NCBI GenBank assembly: GCA_013399115.1
Contig: VXAA01003938.1
Span: 62,001 to 126,000 of the forward strand
Origin: Anseranas semipalmata
Taxonomy: Eukaryota; Chordata; Aves; Anseriformes; Anseranatidae
Length of the DNA stretch: 64,000 bases
Direction of reading: 5' to 3'
In this document: positions 1 to 15,200 of the stretch, in pieces
Position numbering within the stretch: position 1 is the first letter of the stretch
Layout of the letters: every line of letters begins with the position of its first letter
The notes under the pieces: model-generated
The model's database searches: none
Told to the model about the DNA's origin: nothing
What the model saw: the letters and a program-made list of their open reading frames with translations, nothing else
Translations under genes and position numbers: made by a program

Positions 1-140
1 TATTACTTTTAAGCATTGAATATCTTGTGCTCTAGGGTGTGTCTTCTTTTTGCTTCATCTCACAGGAAGGTTTACGTTAAATACTATATTCTGTCATGAG
101 CTTTACTATTTGGAATCATCAGAATGCAAATCTTTTTCAG

Positions 141-245
141 ATAATCACTCCATTTAGGAGGCTAATATTGTGTGCTGAGAACAGAAAAGAAATGGAGGAC
201 TGGATAAGCTCTTTGAAGTCTGTACAGTCCAGGGAACACTATGAG
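141..245 (+). CDS. DGKH: DGKH exon: C-terminal end of PH domain
   Basis: Encodes 35 residues ([18 protein letters not shown]...), the last strand and C-terminal helix of a PH domain, with the conserved helix Trp in EDWISSL. The acceptor is tttttcag ending at 140 and the donor is GAG|gtaagt; both ends are phase 0. The earlier PH exons lie before the window. In type II DGKs the PH domain binds phosphoinositides and helps membrane recruitment (family knowledge). Confidence 0.9.
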
Positions 246-3200
246 GTAAGTTGATATCCCTGTTGGTGCAACCTGTTCTAGCTCAACAGATCAAGCTACA
301 GGACACAGAACTAGAGTAGTCCACCCTTCTTAGTGTGAAAAGTGTATTTAATGTCAGAATGAAGATTCATGTTAAGAGCTTTACTAGTGGAATTTTTATG
401 ATACTTTCATTTAGAAGTTTGGAGGGAGAGCAAGCTAAGTATCCTTTTGAAAATACTTTTCATGAACATTGCACTGTCCCCTGTAACATGGAACCATAGG
501 TAATTTCAGTCACCGTAGCTGTGTTCTGTACTTGCAAATTTGTCTTAACTTCTCCTTTACTAGACCGCACAGTTTAATGTGGAACATTTCTCAGGGATGC
601 ATAACTGGTACGCCTGCTCCCATGCCCGACCTACCTTCTGTAACGTGTGTAGAGAGAGCCTCTCTGGAGTCACATCTCATGGCCTGTCTTGTGAAGGTAA
701 AATAAATGCTTTCTTTCCCCCATTTGTAATGCCGTGTACGTAGATAAATTACTGACAGTTTAAGGCAAGTAATGATTCTGAAAATAATGAGTAAGGAAAA
801 AAGCCTGAAGGGAGAAATCTATTCACTTGAGTGACTTTCTCTTGGGGAGGGTGACTGCTAATGATACAGCTCAACCTCTTCATGCTCCAGGTGCCTTTTT
901 CTAACTCATTTCAACAAAACATTTCCTTCTGCTGCGGCTACCAGTTTGGAATGTGCTTGCCTGGGTGGATGGTTTGCAAGGAAAGACAGGGTTTCTTTGA
1001 TTTGCACTTGAAAAATACAGATGTGTAACAAAATAGTCTTACTCGTTTGCAGAATCAGCATTCCTCAGAAAAAAGTCATAACGGTAGTCTATAAACATTA
1101 TTAACACTTTGTTCTGCACTGAGGAGAGATTTATTGCTTTAAAAATTCTGTCATGCAGTGAGGGGGTAGGGATTTAAATGCTTTTGCATTTTGATGGTTA
1201 AACAGATGAAATCCAAGAGAAACAAAAAGGAAGTGTGGCTAAAACCTCAACATTTAGCTTATCTGGAGAAATGATCTTTTGCAAACAAATATTTGTAATA
1301 AACCTGAAATGGCTTTTGTATTTATGGTATGAGTTCTGTGAAAAAGCAGTAACAAGTCTGCTTGTGTTAGAATACAGCAGAAAAGAAAGCATTGTTGTGA
1401 TCTTATGATGTAAATGAAATTTAGAGGTGAGTTTTAGTGTCACTTTCTTGCTTAGGTATGAAATACTTAATTACAAAATAGCTAACTGTCCTGAAGAGCG
1501 TTACTATTACAGACACCATCCAAGACTTCAGTTTTGGATGCATGTTACCCAACTGCAAATGCATTGCTCTTATCAGTGCTGTTATAATACTGAAGGTCTG
1601 TGTATGATAATGTGTATTAAGGAAGTCCTGCAAAAGAAACATTAACCTACTGTCCTGTATTACCAATGCCTTTAAGGTACCTAATAGTGCAATTGCCAAA
1701 GAACAGGGCAAACCCATTTCGTAGAAATTAAAGCAGCATAGTTACATCCAGCTTCTCTGGTATATGTTTTCCACTGTGTATAAGTCACTTGAACGTGGTA
1801 TTTTCAGTGTCTGATATTGGCAGATGGAAGTATCATGCTTAACTAAAACACAGTTGTATTGCCTCTATGTGCAAATACAGTTATATTTACTCAGGCAAAG
1901 GAAAGGGAAAGCTCTTTTCTTTTCATAAAGAATTTATCCTTTCAGAGGATAATAAATATATACATATATACGCAATATATACCTTATATATGCTATAATA
2001 TGCTGAGGTATAGCTATTTTTAAAGGTTGTTTAACAATAATTATTCTTGCAAGATTATTGATGTTAATGGTTGTAGTTCATTGTTTTCTGTTTTTTTCAG
2101 TGTCTTCAAAGTATGGTTTCAGTGCTTCTAGGTATGGTTTTTATTTCCAAGGAGTTGGTTTTAACCTTTTGTGGAGGAAGTTTCCTTAATTTCCACATTG
2201 GACTTTGTCACCTTTCTGCATAACTTATTACAAACGAATGCTACATTTATTCACACTTCTGGTGCCAATTGATCTTTCAGCAATTTTTACAAATGACTAT
2301 TAATAGTAGACTGGATTGGCTTCCTTTGGGCCTCAGTTTCACAAACATATATGACCCGGATTGGTTTACATGTAGATATTATGATATTCATTTATCTGTA
2401 AAGAAATTTGCCTCCTCTTACTTTTTAGCTACTAGTTTATATCTTTCTTTTTTTTTTTCCTCCAGTGTTTTTAAAAATAAAAAGAGCACCTTAATTATGC
2501 ATCTAATCTAAATCAGTTGACGGTTGACTACTTGAATACTCATAATTTATCCCCCATTCTGTAAAAAGCCATGGTAACTATCCTCAATTTCTTCACGTAA
2601 AAAGTGTACTTTGATTTAATACTAGATCTTTCTCTGAAATTCATATGTGACTGAGTTCATATTTACTTGCTTCTGTCATTTGCACTTCTAATGCATTTTA
2701 CCGTCTATTTTTTGACTTATCCCGAGTTAGCAATATACACTGTTTAAAGAGATGATGTAGTAGGTATGGAGTCTTAACATTCCCCAGACATGTTTTGTTC
2801 TACTTTTTCTCATTGCATCTTTAACAAAAAATGTTTAAATATTCATGCCTGACATCTGAAGCTTCCAGTGCTGCTTTACTCTGGGAATCCATTTATATCT
2901 ATACTAAATTCAATTATTTGTGTGGTCATTGATCCCAAGCTTCTCTATTATCTTATGTATTGAGAAGTATGAGAGGCTGCTTCTTGGGAGATATTGGAAC
3001 TCTTTCTCGTTTCAGTGGTTTGGGTTACTGGCACACCAAGTTATCTTGAAATTAGCTTAGAGTCTTTGTACTCTTTGCGGTCTGATTCTTGACTGCTAGC
3101 TGTAGGTAAAAATAAAAATAAATCCCATTGCTGATACTTTGCAGCTTACAATACTTTAGAAGATTAGTCCTGTAATATTTTATTCTCTTAGACCTACAGG

Positions 3201-6200
3201 TCTCCAACAGTACTACACAACTTTTTTTTTTTTTTTTAGCCTGATAGCACAACCCTCATTTATGTTGGAAATAAGCTGGGTGCCTTCTTTTTTTGGTGCC
3301 TCTTCCCTCCCAGTAACCTTTGGTAAAGATTGACCAAATTAATTGCAGACACCCTGAAGATACTTCTGTAAGTTTTGTGGAAGCCAGTGTTGGAAAAGGG
3401 GGTATGTTAATGCCTTTGCTAGGGGAAAGACAGTATTGTGAACTTCCATCTCTTTAGAAGTCAAAGAATCGATGAACATGTCAAAATGAAGATACAAATA
3501 GATATCAAACCAGGTTTCATTCTTTTTACTGCTCAAAAAACAATTGACTTTTAAAAAACTTAATTGTATGCAATTGTACAGTGCTATTCCTCCTACTAGT
3601 TTCTTCTTCTGTGTCTTCTCAAGAGATAATGTACTTTTTAAGTGTTGTCTATGTGTGGTGTTGATAAACAAAGATTTTCGTCTAGCGAACCCTAAAGGAA
3701 TGATCTCCCCTACATTGATCCACAGTCTTACTGGGATGGAGAAATTACATATTTTTACTTTGCTTTGGAAATTGTCCCAAGCAAGCTGAATCAAGTAAGG
3801 CTTTTGTTCTTTATGATACTCAAATATTTCTCTTTTTCTGAGTTTAGCTTGCTATATGCTCAGAAGTCTAAGCCTAAGAGGTTGTCAGGTAAATATAGAG
3901 GGATACATGGAATGCTTAGATAAAGAAACCTAAAGACCTACAGATCACTATCTACAGAAGCTCTTTCAAAGCACTTTATCCTCAATTACTCTGTATTAAT
4001 GCTGCATTTCTATCCAAGTCATTGACAGTGGAATGCAGTCTTTTTGATTATTCTCAAAGATGTATTTCTCTATGCAGTGTTTTCATTATCATGACTGAAT
4101 CTTGATTACTGAATATTCCTAATAAGATGGAGATTGCAGTTTAAATTAGGTGCTTTCTACTATGATGACTTGCAGAGACAAAACAATGTTGAAAGAACAC
4201 TTTAGGATCATAAAGTCAAGCAATAAGAAGATACAAGGATTAAATAGTCTCAGCAAATGCACTTTGTACACTTGGTCTTTTTTTCATTACAACTGCTTTT
4301 TTGCCCACAAAACTCTCATCTTCTTACCCACTGCATGGGGCATTGCACATACGCTGGTTGGGTAGTCATTGTCTCCAGGACTTTTGCCACATTTTCTTCG
4401 AAGACTGGAGAGTGAACAGTGAGTGAAGCCACCTGGAAGAGAAAGGATGTTCACAGTTAAAGAACTAGATTGTAATAGAAAAGTGTGTTCTGTGGCTTTG
4501 TATCACACTGTACCCCTCTGTAATTCTGGGAAAATCACTTAAATGATATTTTTGATCAAATCAGTAGTTACTTGTTTGTTTTCTGGGCACATAACTTGAT
4601 AATCTGGGACCTATATCACAGAAGTGCTGAGTGTTCTGTAACTGCACAAATCAATTGAAGATGCATTTTGAAGAAACTGTTGCAAGATATACAGTATTGA
4701 AAAAACAGATCTTCATCGCCTTTATGATATCCAAAATTAGTCGACAACATTGTCTTTAATCTTTGTATGCTTCACTTATCCCTTTGTTTAAATTGATATA
4801 AAATCAAACCCATATTTGGGCAGTAGAATATGAAAATAAAGGTGCGTTTTTAAGCATTCAAAAGCTGTCATGCTGAACACAATAATTAACAAAAAAAGAG
4901 AGAGACTGGGAAGAAATTAATATTTGTGTCTAAAAAGCAGTGTTTTGTTAGATTTTGGTAAATATGGCAAATACCTGTTGAAAATTACTACGAACTGGAG
5001 TACAGCACAGTCGCCTACTTATCAAGAACCATTCATTCCATGCAGTGAATGAAGGTCCTCTTCTCAAAAAGAATGTTATCACGTAACTGAAGATTTCACA
5101 CGTGCATATGGAAGTTATACTAAAGTTGCATGAGTAACTTAATTATGTCGTCCTTGACCTTGTAATATGAGTATTCTTTTAGTACTCTGGTGTACAAATT
5201 AACTTAGATACTGGAATGAAAACAGTAAAAGCTATCAAGAAACTACTGAATTTTATCCTTTATAACATAGGCATAGACTGCAAACTGGAGTGAAGTTAGG
5301 TTGCTGATTTCATGCGAGTCGCTCCATTTTCACTGTGGTTTGTCAATCCTGCATGTGATGGTATTGGAAACAAAACAGCAGGTTTCTTGGAAGACCCCAA
5401 GACAAATCCTTCCATCTGGATGACCTCAACTATAGATACCAGCTCAGGGGTCTTCAGATCAGTTTCAAAACTTTGGCTTTGGCCTTTGAAGTTGGAAAAG
5501 AACAGCCTGAGCTTCTTGTTCTTTGAAGAATACAGAAGAGAATACTCATAAAATAGGTGTTAGAGTGGTAAGTTTGGCAGGACACTGGATGCCTTTTCCC
5601 CAGTGTAGTTGTATTAATTGATGGGTAGATAGAATGAAAGGCCTTTGAGGCAGAAGTGTTTTACAGCAAAGATCTATATTTTGAATGCAAGAGATTCTTA
5701 GATGACATTCAGTAATGTTGACTTTTCTTCATTATAGATAATAATAGCTGCAGATTTAATCACTGTCTGACAGCAGATGTTGGTGTAACTGTGACAACTG
5801 TTTGCTAATTAAGTGGTTCTGTTGGTTGTCTTTCAGAGAGATTGACTTCATATTCCAGCTAGAAACATTTACACAGGAAATTAAAACTTAAAATAATGTT
5901 CCACAAATAGTCTAGATTTGGATTGGCTATTTTTTTTCCTTTTCTAATCATTCAAATTTCATTGGCAAAGTAGCAGCAATCGATGCTTAGCAACATGTCT
6001 GCATATTTCCAAAAGATTTCAGATATCAGACGAATTTATGAATGGAATCCAATATCATGTGAGACAAAAGAAATTAGGGGGTAGTGGTAACTAAAGTTGA
6101 GATTTGATTTAAAATTTCCCTTCTTATACCCCTCTCTTCTGTACTGCTATGTGTTTTGCTTGAAAATTCCATCTGTGTCCTAAGATCATTGTTTCTAGTA

Positions 6201-9200
6201 ATGTTTGTTCAATGCTTAAAATAACATGAATTGTTGTTGGATGATATTGGGGCTGCAGGGGGGTGACTTATAAAAAGTCTGGTTTGAGATTTGTTAAATT
6301 ATATTGTGCCCACAAAGGAAAATTTAGCTGTCTCTTGCCAGAATATTATCCATGGCGTGGCTTGCTGCTGCTTTTCAGATCCTTGGTTTGATTTTATCCT
6401 TGCCTGGCTGATAAGGCAGAGGGTAAATACGGGGCCCTGAGATGTAGTTGAACGGCGTCTCAGTAGGATTTGAAAATTCTGTTATTTTCCTATGCTTTAG
6501 TCATTATCCCTCATGTGTTCCATTTTGATCTGCGCAGCAAAGTATATCATTTGTGAGTGTAAGGCTGAATGTGATGGCATGTCTTCTCCAAAACATTCAA
6601 GTGGCAAAACTGCTCAAGGCCCTACACGTTTGAAAATGTAGCCTTTGTTTCTGTGCTTCTCTGTCAGCTGAGTTTTTAGACAAGTAGAACCAGCTTGCAT
6701 TGGCAAACACATGACAATATGATGCTGAGTTATTTTGAAAATGCGAGCCTATCCTGTTAGTTGAGGAATATGGGATATTTGCACACTTTGGGTCTGTGAA
6801 CACACCTTTTTGAAATGACTAGGGGAGTTACTGTAAAGGAACAAAACTCCTTTTGCTGTTTCCTTTTCTTTTTTGAGCATAAACACATACGCATCTCCTG
6901 GAATACGGATGATGGCTCTCAAATGTTGCTTACATAGTTTCTGTTCACTTTTTAAATTGATCTGGCAATGGATCAGTGGAATTAAAATGGGAAAATTATG
7001 ATTCACAAGACCTTTTGTACCATGGCTTAATGTTTTTAATGGTGGACAAGCAACAGGCCAAAGCTTTTGATAGTTTCCTGACAAATATTTGTTCGAAAAA
7101 AGACTACTAATTCTGGTCTGCTGGCTAGTTCTCATAAACCTTTAATGGTCTTTGCCAAAATAATTTATATAATGCAGTCTAAATAGAATGATCTCATGCA
7201 CTTCCAGTAACAGAAATACCCACAGTTGTATGCATCAATCTGTTTGGTGTAGAGTGATATAATTAACTAGTGATACTGATTAAATTGAATGAAATACAAA
7301 TAGTTATTAAATTGTCTGCCTGTATTAGACATCTGTGCTGATTATTACAATTAGTGAATTTTTTATAAATAATCCTGCAAGAAGTCAGTCTCTTCCTCAC
7401 TTACCGTAACATCTTGGAAAATACTGTAACCACTAGTTGCCTGAATAAATATATCATCACCTAATCTTCACTTTCTCAGCTTCTGGGAAAACCAGCATAG
7501 TACAGTGTGCAAAAGGGATCCTTTAACCAAAGAAACAGATCTTCTGAAGCAAAACACTCTCCCACCACGTCCTGTAAATTCAAACCAGATATGTGAGTTG
7601 TGTCACTGTAGGAATAAAAAAGGCAAAAGCATAGAGGCGTATTAGAGGTATATTAGTACCTTAGTACATTGCATAGCACCTGAAAAATGGGGACTGATAT
7701 GAATCCAAGGACACACTTAACATGGGCTACAGCTAAGCAAACTGTATTTCTCAGCTGCTGAGTTTTCCAGCCATTTTTCTAGCAGAGCCTCTTAGCCCGG
7801 CTACTTGCTCAGCTGTAAGGTTGCAAAGATATTCAAGCCCTGAAGGTTTGCAAATGTTGACCTCTTTCAAAGAGTGTTTAAAAAAATGCAAAGGCTGCAT
7901 ACAGCATCTATTGCCCCTAAATCCGGTTTAGTGATTTAAAACTGGAGCAATTATATCTTCTTTTAGTTAATTTGTGTCAGGTGTGCAACACTAAGTGACA
8001 TGTACTTGGCTGTTTTATGGAATATCTCTATTTTTTTAAGATATATATCACTGAAATACAACAAATAACATAGTTTACATGTTTATGTGTGTCTTGCAGT
8101 ATGTAAGTTTAAAGCACATAAAAGATGTGCTGTCAGAGCAACAAATAACTGCAAATGGACGACATTAGCCTCCATTGGAAAAGATATCATTGAAGATGAA
8201 GATGGTGTAAGTACTATTGTTATTTACAGTACTTTCCAACAATTGTTTCTTCTTAATGGAAAAAAAATGGCTAAGCATAGAAGATTGTCATGAGACCCAT
8301 TGAAGTTAATGGTAGGTAGCTGTATTCCTGAACACTTTTCAAAGATTAACATGGTATTTAAAACAAAAAGTTATATTTCTATCTTACAAGACAAGTTTAG
8401 TATCTGTGGGCACTAGATTGTGCCTGTGGTGCAAGATTTTAAAGACCACATGCAGAGAAACTCTGAAGCTGGAGAATTGCTCCCAGAATTTCCTACGGCT
8501 CTTCTGCAAAGGTGGTATTTTACACCATTACCGGGCTGTTCTGGCAATCTATTTTGTGTCCTCCTTGCTGATAGCTATTCCCCAGGAGGCCTGTTTGGAA
8601 TTAATACTGAATTGCACACCTAGGAATGTCATTTATACTTAGAGTTGCACAAGTTACTACAGCGAGTGCACTGAGAAGAGCTTTGTACTGAATTTAGGGA
8701 CTGCTTATAGAGCTGTGACATATCAGTCATGGATGATGGAGGTAGTGCATAAAGCCACAGATATGCTCTGCTGTCCTGCCTGTTCTTCTGAGTTTTAGTT
8801 ATTTTGATTGGTTTGTGCTATGAAGTCAGCATTAAGTGAATGGGTACGTGTTTGTTTTAGGGAGTCTCTAGATTTAACTGTTGCACTGTTTTGTGGGTAG
8901 TTGCTACCACAGTGTCATGAATAGTTGAGTAAGGTGTGTATCCCTTCTTCAGCTGTTACATTTTCTGCCCAGCATGTGAAACAGCACCATAGTCCACCTT
9001 GATAGCAGTTGCCTTGCGAGAATCAGTGTCACTCGTCCTAGTTTGCCATACCTGCTTTTTTTAACGAAAGGGAAGAGCTATGGGAAGCAGTTAAAATCCA
9101 CCTCTAACTGAGAGACAAAAGCCTGTAATTTCTATTTCTGAGTATTTAACTTTTATGACTACTTCTTCACAGATAGCTATGCCTCACCAGTGGTTAGAGG

Positions 9201-12200
9201 GTAATTTGCCTGTCAGTGCCAAATGCGCAGTCTGCGACAAGACCTGTGGCAGTGTTTTACGCCTGCAAGATTGGAAGTGCCTTTGGTGTAAAGCTATGGT
9301 AGGTGCAATGAACCACATCCAAGTGCCTGAGATTTTGTCAGCTTTATACCTTGCCATTTTTTTTTTTTTTTTTCATTTCATAACCTTGCGTTTGGGTTAA
9401 GTAGGAGCAGGCAGCTTGTGCAAACTCAGGTCTCTCTAACGTTCATCATTTCTCGTGGCTGTCGTGCTTGCTTTGGTTAATTTTTAGCACACCCACAGAC
9501 GCAGCTTTTCTTTAATAGTTGTTGTCATCCAGTGTGGTTTCTCTGCCTTCTCCTAACTGATAACTGGAGGTTCAGATGCCCGGTCTGTATGCCTGATAAT
9601 CATATGTTAAATTTCTTGTCTATTTATAATGGATAATTTGCATTCATCTTTAAAAATATTACTGCAGGACTCCTGAAGTTCTCTTCTTCAGTATACTCTG
9701 TAGGTTGCTGATTGAAATTCTATAACACGCAATTACTGTTTCCCCCAAATATAATTTTTTCTTTATTTTTTTAGCTTGTCTAAAAAGAATGTTAGAGTAC
9801 ATGCTAGAGTATATATGCTAGAGTACAGAAGTGGGAAGTCAGCAGATTTTTTATTGTTGAGGCTTTCATCATGTAGATGTCTAAGACTCTGTGTGTAGGC
9901 AGTGGAAAGTGATTGGCATCTCCAGAGGTGATTTGAAATTTGGATGAAGTGCAGCACCCTCTGCATGTGCCTGGTTTTCCGGTAACTATGGAAGAGGCCA
10001 ATACAATGCACAGTTTAGGGAGCACTAGCTATACCTTCAGCTGGTTTGTCTAGCTTGGTAGGTGTGCTAGCTTTCCTGCAGATACATCTTCCAGAATATC
10101 CAGACGGACTGGGCAAATAGAGAGCTATAACTTTGTATGTGCACAGTGTGCCTGCTCCCCTCAGCACGGATGCTGGCTGCTGGGAATTTGGTCCTACATT
10201 GCTAGAGGATGGAGGGACGTGATAGGGGTAGCCAAAGATGAAGTTCTCCAAACTTATATCTTGTGGAATGAGTGACCGGCCTGTGTAGTTGAACACTCAT
10301 ATGTTTTTGTACAGTCCCTCTCCTCTTTGATCTACACCTAAATGTTACATTTTAGTCTGTTATTATTACATAGATACTGTATCAGGTAATAGTTTCACCC
10401 AGAAATTCCACTGTAGGGTAGGGAAATAATTTTTTGTTTCTTTTGTAGGTTCACACTGCCTGTAAAGATCTGTATCCTCGTAAATGTCCACTTGGCCAAT
10501 GTAAGGTATCGATCATACCTCCGACAGCACTAAACAGTATAGACTCTGATGGTACGTAGTATTGTGGTGTGTTCAGTGGTAGCTGTGGACTTGCAGTGGC
10601 TAGTGATATCTCTATAACTAAACAAGGCTAAAATCCCTCAGCTGAACAGGTGAATGTAGTCTTCACATTCAGAGAATAGTAGAATTTTCCATGTAGCTTT
10701 TTAGAGGATAATTTAACCAACAAGATTTTTAAAATGTTTTTGAAAGTTACCCCACTAGAAATTTTCTCCATTTTTATTTATAACTCTTGGAAACTTTTCA
10801 GCTGAATGACCAGAGTCTTTAGACAAAGTGGTCTGATGTCTGCCTGACATGCATCACTTGCAGAATGAGCTCTCAAATTCTGGATAAATTTGCTTTATGC
10901 TAAATGCTAGCTAACGTAGGCTAGCTGAATGGCTCAGATCCAAGAGCTGCCTTACCAGGCTAAGGAGCAGAATTGCTTATATGGTCTCTCTGAATTTCTT
11001 TTAGATATAAGCAGTGTAAGAATCCTGCACCACACTGATAAAGAAACCAAGCAAATGTTCACAACTCAGAGGTGCTCTTTGGTGGCTCAGGATAGAGATG
11101 CACGAGCAATGGGAGACTGTACTTGAAGGCAGGGAGTGGAATTAATATGGACTATCATGAAACCTAACAGCTTTCATTTTATAGTTCGTGTTGATGGCAA
11201 ATATAGACCAACAACTTTAACACAGTTTAATGGCTTTTATTGTATGAAGCTAATAAAAGTCATTGTTTATACTGCATATATTCACCCTTTTCTATTTACT
11301 TGCTCTTTGGTGTCTCAGACCAGAGCATCATGCTGCTATTTATTATTCATGCTAAGAAGATTGTTTCATATGTGAAATTATTTTTCTTGGCACTTGAATA
11401 AATTAAACAAACCTTGTTGTGAAGTATACATTATGATAATGTGGAATTATGGTAGAATCCTTTAATGCCGATTTTTTTATTTTTAGCTTTAATATTTGTT
11501 TCAGGCAATAAAAATGTCATAGTTATTTTAATATTGCCTGAGGTAAATGTCAACACCTATACCTGTGATGTGTGATTTTGAAGCGTTGCTGAGAAAGCAC
11601 TACTTCCATGGAGCGGTAATGTTAGTGACAACAGTGTCCATTAGTGCTACTTACTGAGGGCCTTATTGAGAGCCTGCTGTAATCAGTTAAGACGTTCGAT
11701 GATATTAATAAGCTTTGGATCACAACTGAAGATCTGTTGTGCTGTGATTTTATTATAATTAATAGTATAACTTCAGCCTTAAAAAAAAAATTCTCATGTA
11801 AAGAGCAACTGAGTATGATAACTTCTAAAATTTGTGAGTGTTCTTAGAAAGTTCAGACTTGGATGATCGAGTTCAACCCAGTAAGGTTAAAGAAAAATCA
11901 GATTAAAAAACAAACGTTTCCAACTGAAATGCGTATTTAATTATGTGATAATCTGTGAAGAAGAGATTTGAACAGTATTCTAAAAAGCTAACCTTGTTCA
12001 CTGTGGAAAAACAATAAAGCTATTGTCTTCAGGATTTTACTAAATCTAGGCACTGAAAATACTGGGAGAGAAAAAATGAACTGGTAAATCTTGAGCAATT
12101 ATGTTTTCCTTGCAGGGCTAATTTTCAGTTTAGTGTTTATGTAATGCATGATAAAATGTATTCCTTTTGTCTTTCATTCCTTTCTTCCTCTTTCCCATGA

Positions 12201-15200
12201 TTTCTTTTTGTGTTATTCATATTAGAAAGCCTTATTTATTTCATTCTTTCTAACTATGTTCACAGGTTTCTGGAAAGCCACATGCCCGCCATCCTGTGCC
12301 AGTCCTCTTTTAGTTTTTGTTAACTCAAAGAGTGGAGACAATCAGGGAGTAAAGTTTCTTCGTCGATTCAAACAGTCGTTAAATCCAGCTCAGGTGTTCG
12401 ATTTAATGAATGGAGGACCTCACTTAGGGTAATGACCTTGGAAATCTTAAGCAATCCTTTCTGCGAGGGAATTTAGTGCAAAGTATAGTATTGTATTGTC
12501 CCCTCATTGCTATAATTTTGTCACCAATATCTTCCTATTTAAAATTTGCAATAGATAACAGGGTCTTAGTATGAATTCTGGTGGTTGAAGGGATTGCAGG
12601 GTACTATTTTTGTTTTAGGAAAACTCGTCTGCAATGGGTGATCAAGGAGTACACTTAAACTTGTTTCATTGAAGAACTACGTTCAAAGTATGATTTAGGC
12701 AACATATGCGAGTGGTCATGAAGATGAGCATCTCACAAAATTTAGAGTAAGACCACGATTAAAACCATCAGGCATGCTACAAAATCTAAAGGTTGATTGT
12801 TGGAGAGGTAGGGGGGAAATTTGCATAGCGGTGGCCACAACCCAAACATCTTTGCACATTCATGAAGATTAAATTCATGTACATTTTTCTGTTGACTAAC
12901 TTAATTCCACTCAGATGTAGCCTTATGGTTAAATGGCCTATTAATATCAGTTACAGCAACTGGAAACACAATTTTTTGTAATCTTAAAGATGCAGAATTA
13001 TGCTTGCATGATAAAAATTAAGACAAAGTAAATGAAAAAAATTAAGTTCAAACAGTGGGCAAATAATACAAATATAATGGAATACAGCTGTGGATTTTTA
13101 TAATTAGTACTGTGTTATGGAAATGTATTAACTCTTTAAGTGGTGATATTCTTTTCATTGTAATCCTTTACAATTTAAATTTGAATTTAATCTAAGTCCC
13201 TTTCAGCTAACATTTTGTACATGTAATTATAATAACAGATAAAAGTAAGAAAGGCTCATCTTAACTGGAGGAAATTTTTGAGAGAGAATCTGAAAAATAG
13301 GCCTATTTGAAAGTTGGCTTGCTTCGTATAGTTTTATCTATCATCAGTATGATTCAAGACGTTCACTTCGGATTTGCACAGTAATTGTAGGTCAGATTGG
13401 TTGCTTTTAAATATTTTTCCTCAAACTGTTTCCAAAGAGAGGTCCTTAGCAGTTATTCTATCAGATGTGATATCAGATGTGATATCAGATGTGATGATGT
13501 CTTCTTTTTCCTAGTTGACCTAAAAAGCATAGTTACATTCTTTGAGAGAGTATATTTCTAGGGGTCTTTCTCCCTTTTCTCAGGGTGGTAGAAATTGTTC
13601 TGTTATCAATATGTTTTCCTCAAATATCTGAATCTTTTGTTCTGAATAGATACATGCCTATCATGTACGAGTGACATTATTTTCTTTAGAAAAATCTGAA
13701 TGCTTCAAAAAATTGTGGTCTTAATATGTTGCTTTTTAGAAACAGTTCTGAGATTATACATATTCTGGAAAATAACATGCATTAAAAATAAACATCTTTA
13801 TTTTTATTATTTTAACACTTTCCAATTTTGTTGTTGTTATTATTGTTTTTAAGTTTAAGTCCCTGTTGTTTTTATCTCTTGGCTGTTTCTTCATATCTCA
13901 TTCCCCTTTCCTCTGTGTCTCACCTTTCTGCTTGTTCTGTCTTTCTTGTCCTCCTTTTCTGTACTGGTGAAGAGTATTGTATTTTGTAGAACAGAATGAG
14001 GAGCCATAGGAAGTGAGAGCAGGATACTGCTTTAAGGATCTAATATAAAATATGGTATTATTTGTTTTACATTGTTGTCATCACCTTGTGTGTAATAATT
14101 GCCTTGAACTGTCCTTGCATTTAGTTAGTCACAAGTTGGCAAAAGCCCACCTGTATTGTGGAGCACATCCTGTTGTCGTGTCTTAACCTTTTCTTGTGAA
14201 AAATTCCTGGTGGTGCCTTGTGCTTCTGACTTAAGTGGGAAGCACAGAGCACTTGTAATTTCAAAGCTTAGAATTTTTTGAATAATAATAATAAAATCCT
14301 GAAAACAATATCAAGGGATTTTTTTTTAAAGTAAAACTCTGCATGTTATTTATCAGAAATGTCAGTATAAGTGGAATATACAGTGATAGATGGGATGCAG
14401 ATAAGTTTATTACAGTAGTTGGTTGTATCCACATACTTAAGAACAATAAAAGACTCACCATAAAGGTGCAGTATACCATATTTTCATGTAATGATTGCTG
14501 ATTAATAACTGGTCTCTTGGTAACAAACATACCTGGCTCTAACAGGCTACATTTTCTCTCCAGTTTGCGGTTATTTCAGAAGTTTGACAACTTCCGGATT
14601 CTTGTATGTGGTGGAGATGGAAGCGTGGGTTGGGTGTTGTCAGAAATTGATAAACTCAGCTTGCACAAACAGGCAAGTGTGTATACTTATTTCCTTCACT
14701 AAACTCACTATACTTTTCTATGCTCACTCTTCCTTAACTTGGTTCATTCTCATGTATGTGCATATGGGCCAAACTCAGTAGTTCTGTGAAATGAAAATTT
14801 TCTGTGAAGTAAACAGGGCAAGTTTTACTTTGATAACACATTTTGATTTACAAGTTTTAGACATCAGCTATATAATTTCCATTAGTTGCTTGAAATAACA
14901 AGCATTTGTAATAGTTTGCACTTTTTCTTTCTAGTTTTCAATAGTAGATTTGCTCCTGTGTTATGTTTCAGTGTCAGTTAGGAGTGTTACCCCTTGGTAC
15001 TGGAAATGACCTTGCTCGTGTCCTTGGTTGGGGAGGATCCTGTGATGATGATACGCAACTTCCTCAGATTTTGGAGAAATTGGAACGAGCCAGCACGAAA
15101 ATGTTAGACAGGTAAACTGAAATGTGTATATACCTGATTTGCTATGAGATTCAAATTATATTTGTTTGTTTTTCTGATGGCATAAATCCATCTTAGAAAC

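Noticed and set aside
6749..7135. A 128-codon antisense open frame
   Set aside because: No domain, no recognisable similarity and no supporting splice or promoter signal; probably chance.
14584..14781. A separate open frame overlapping the GGDG exon
   Set aside because: It is the +1 frame of a DGKH coding exon extended into the intron.
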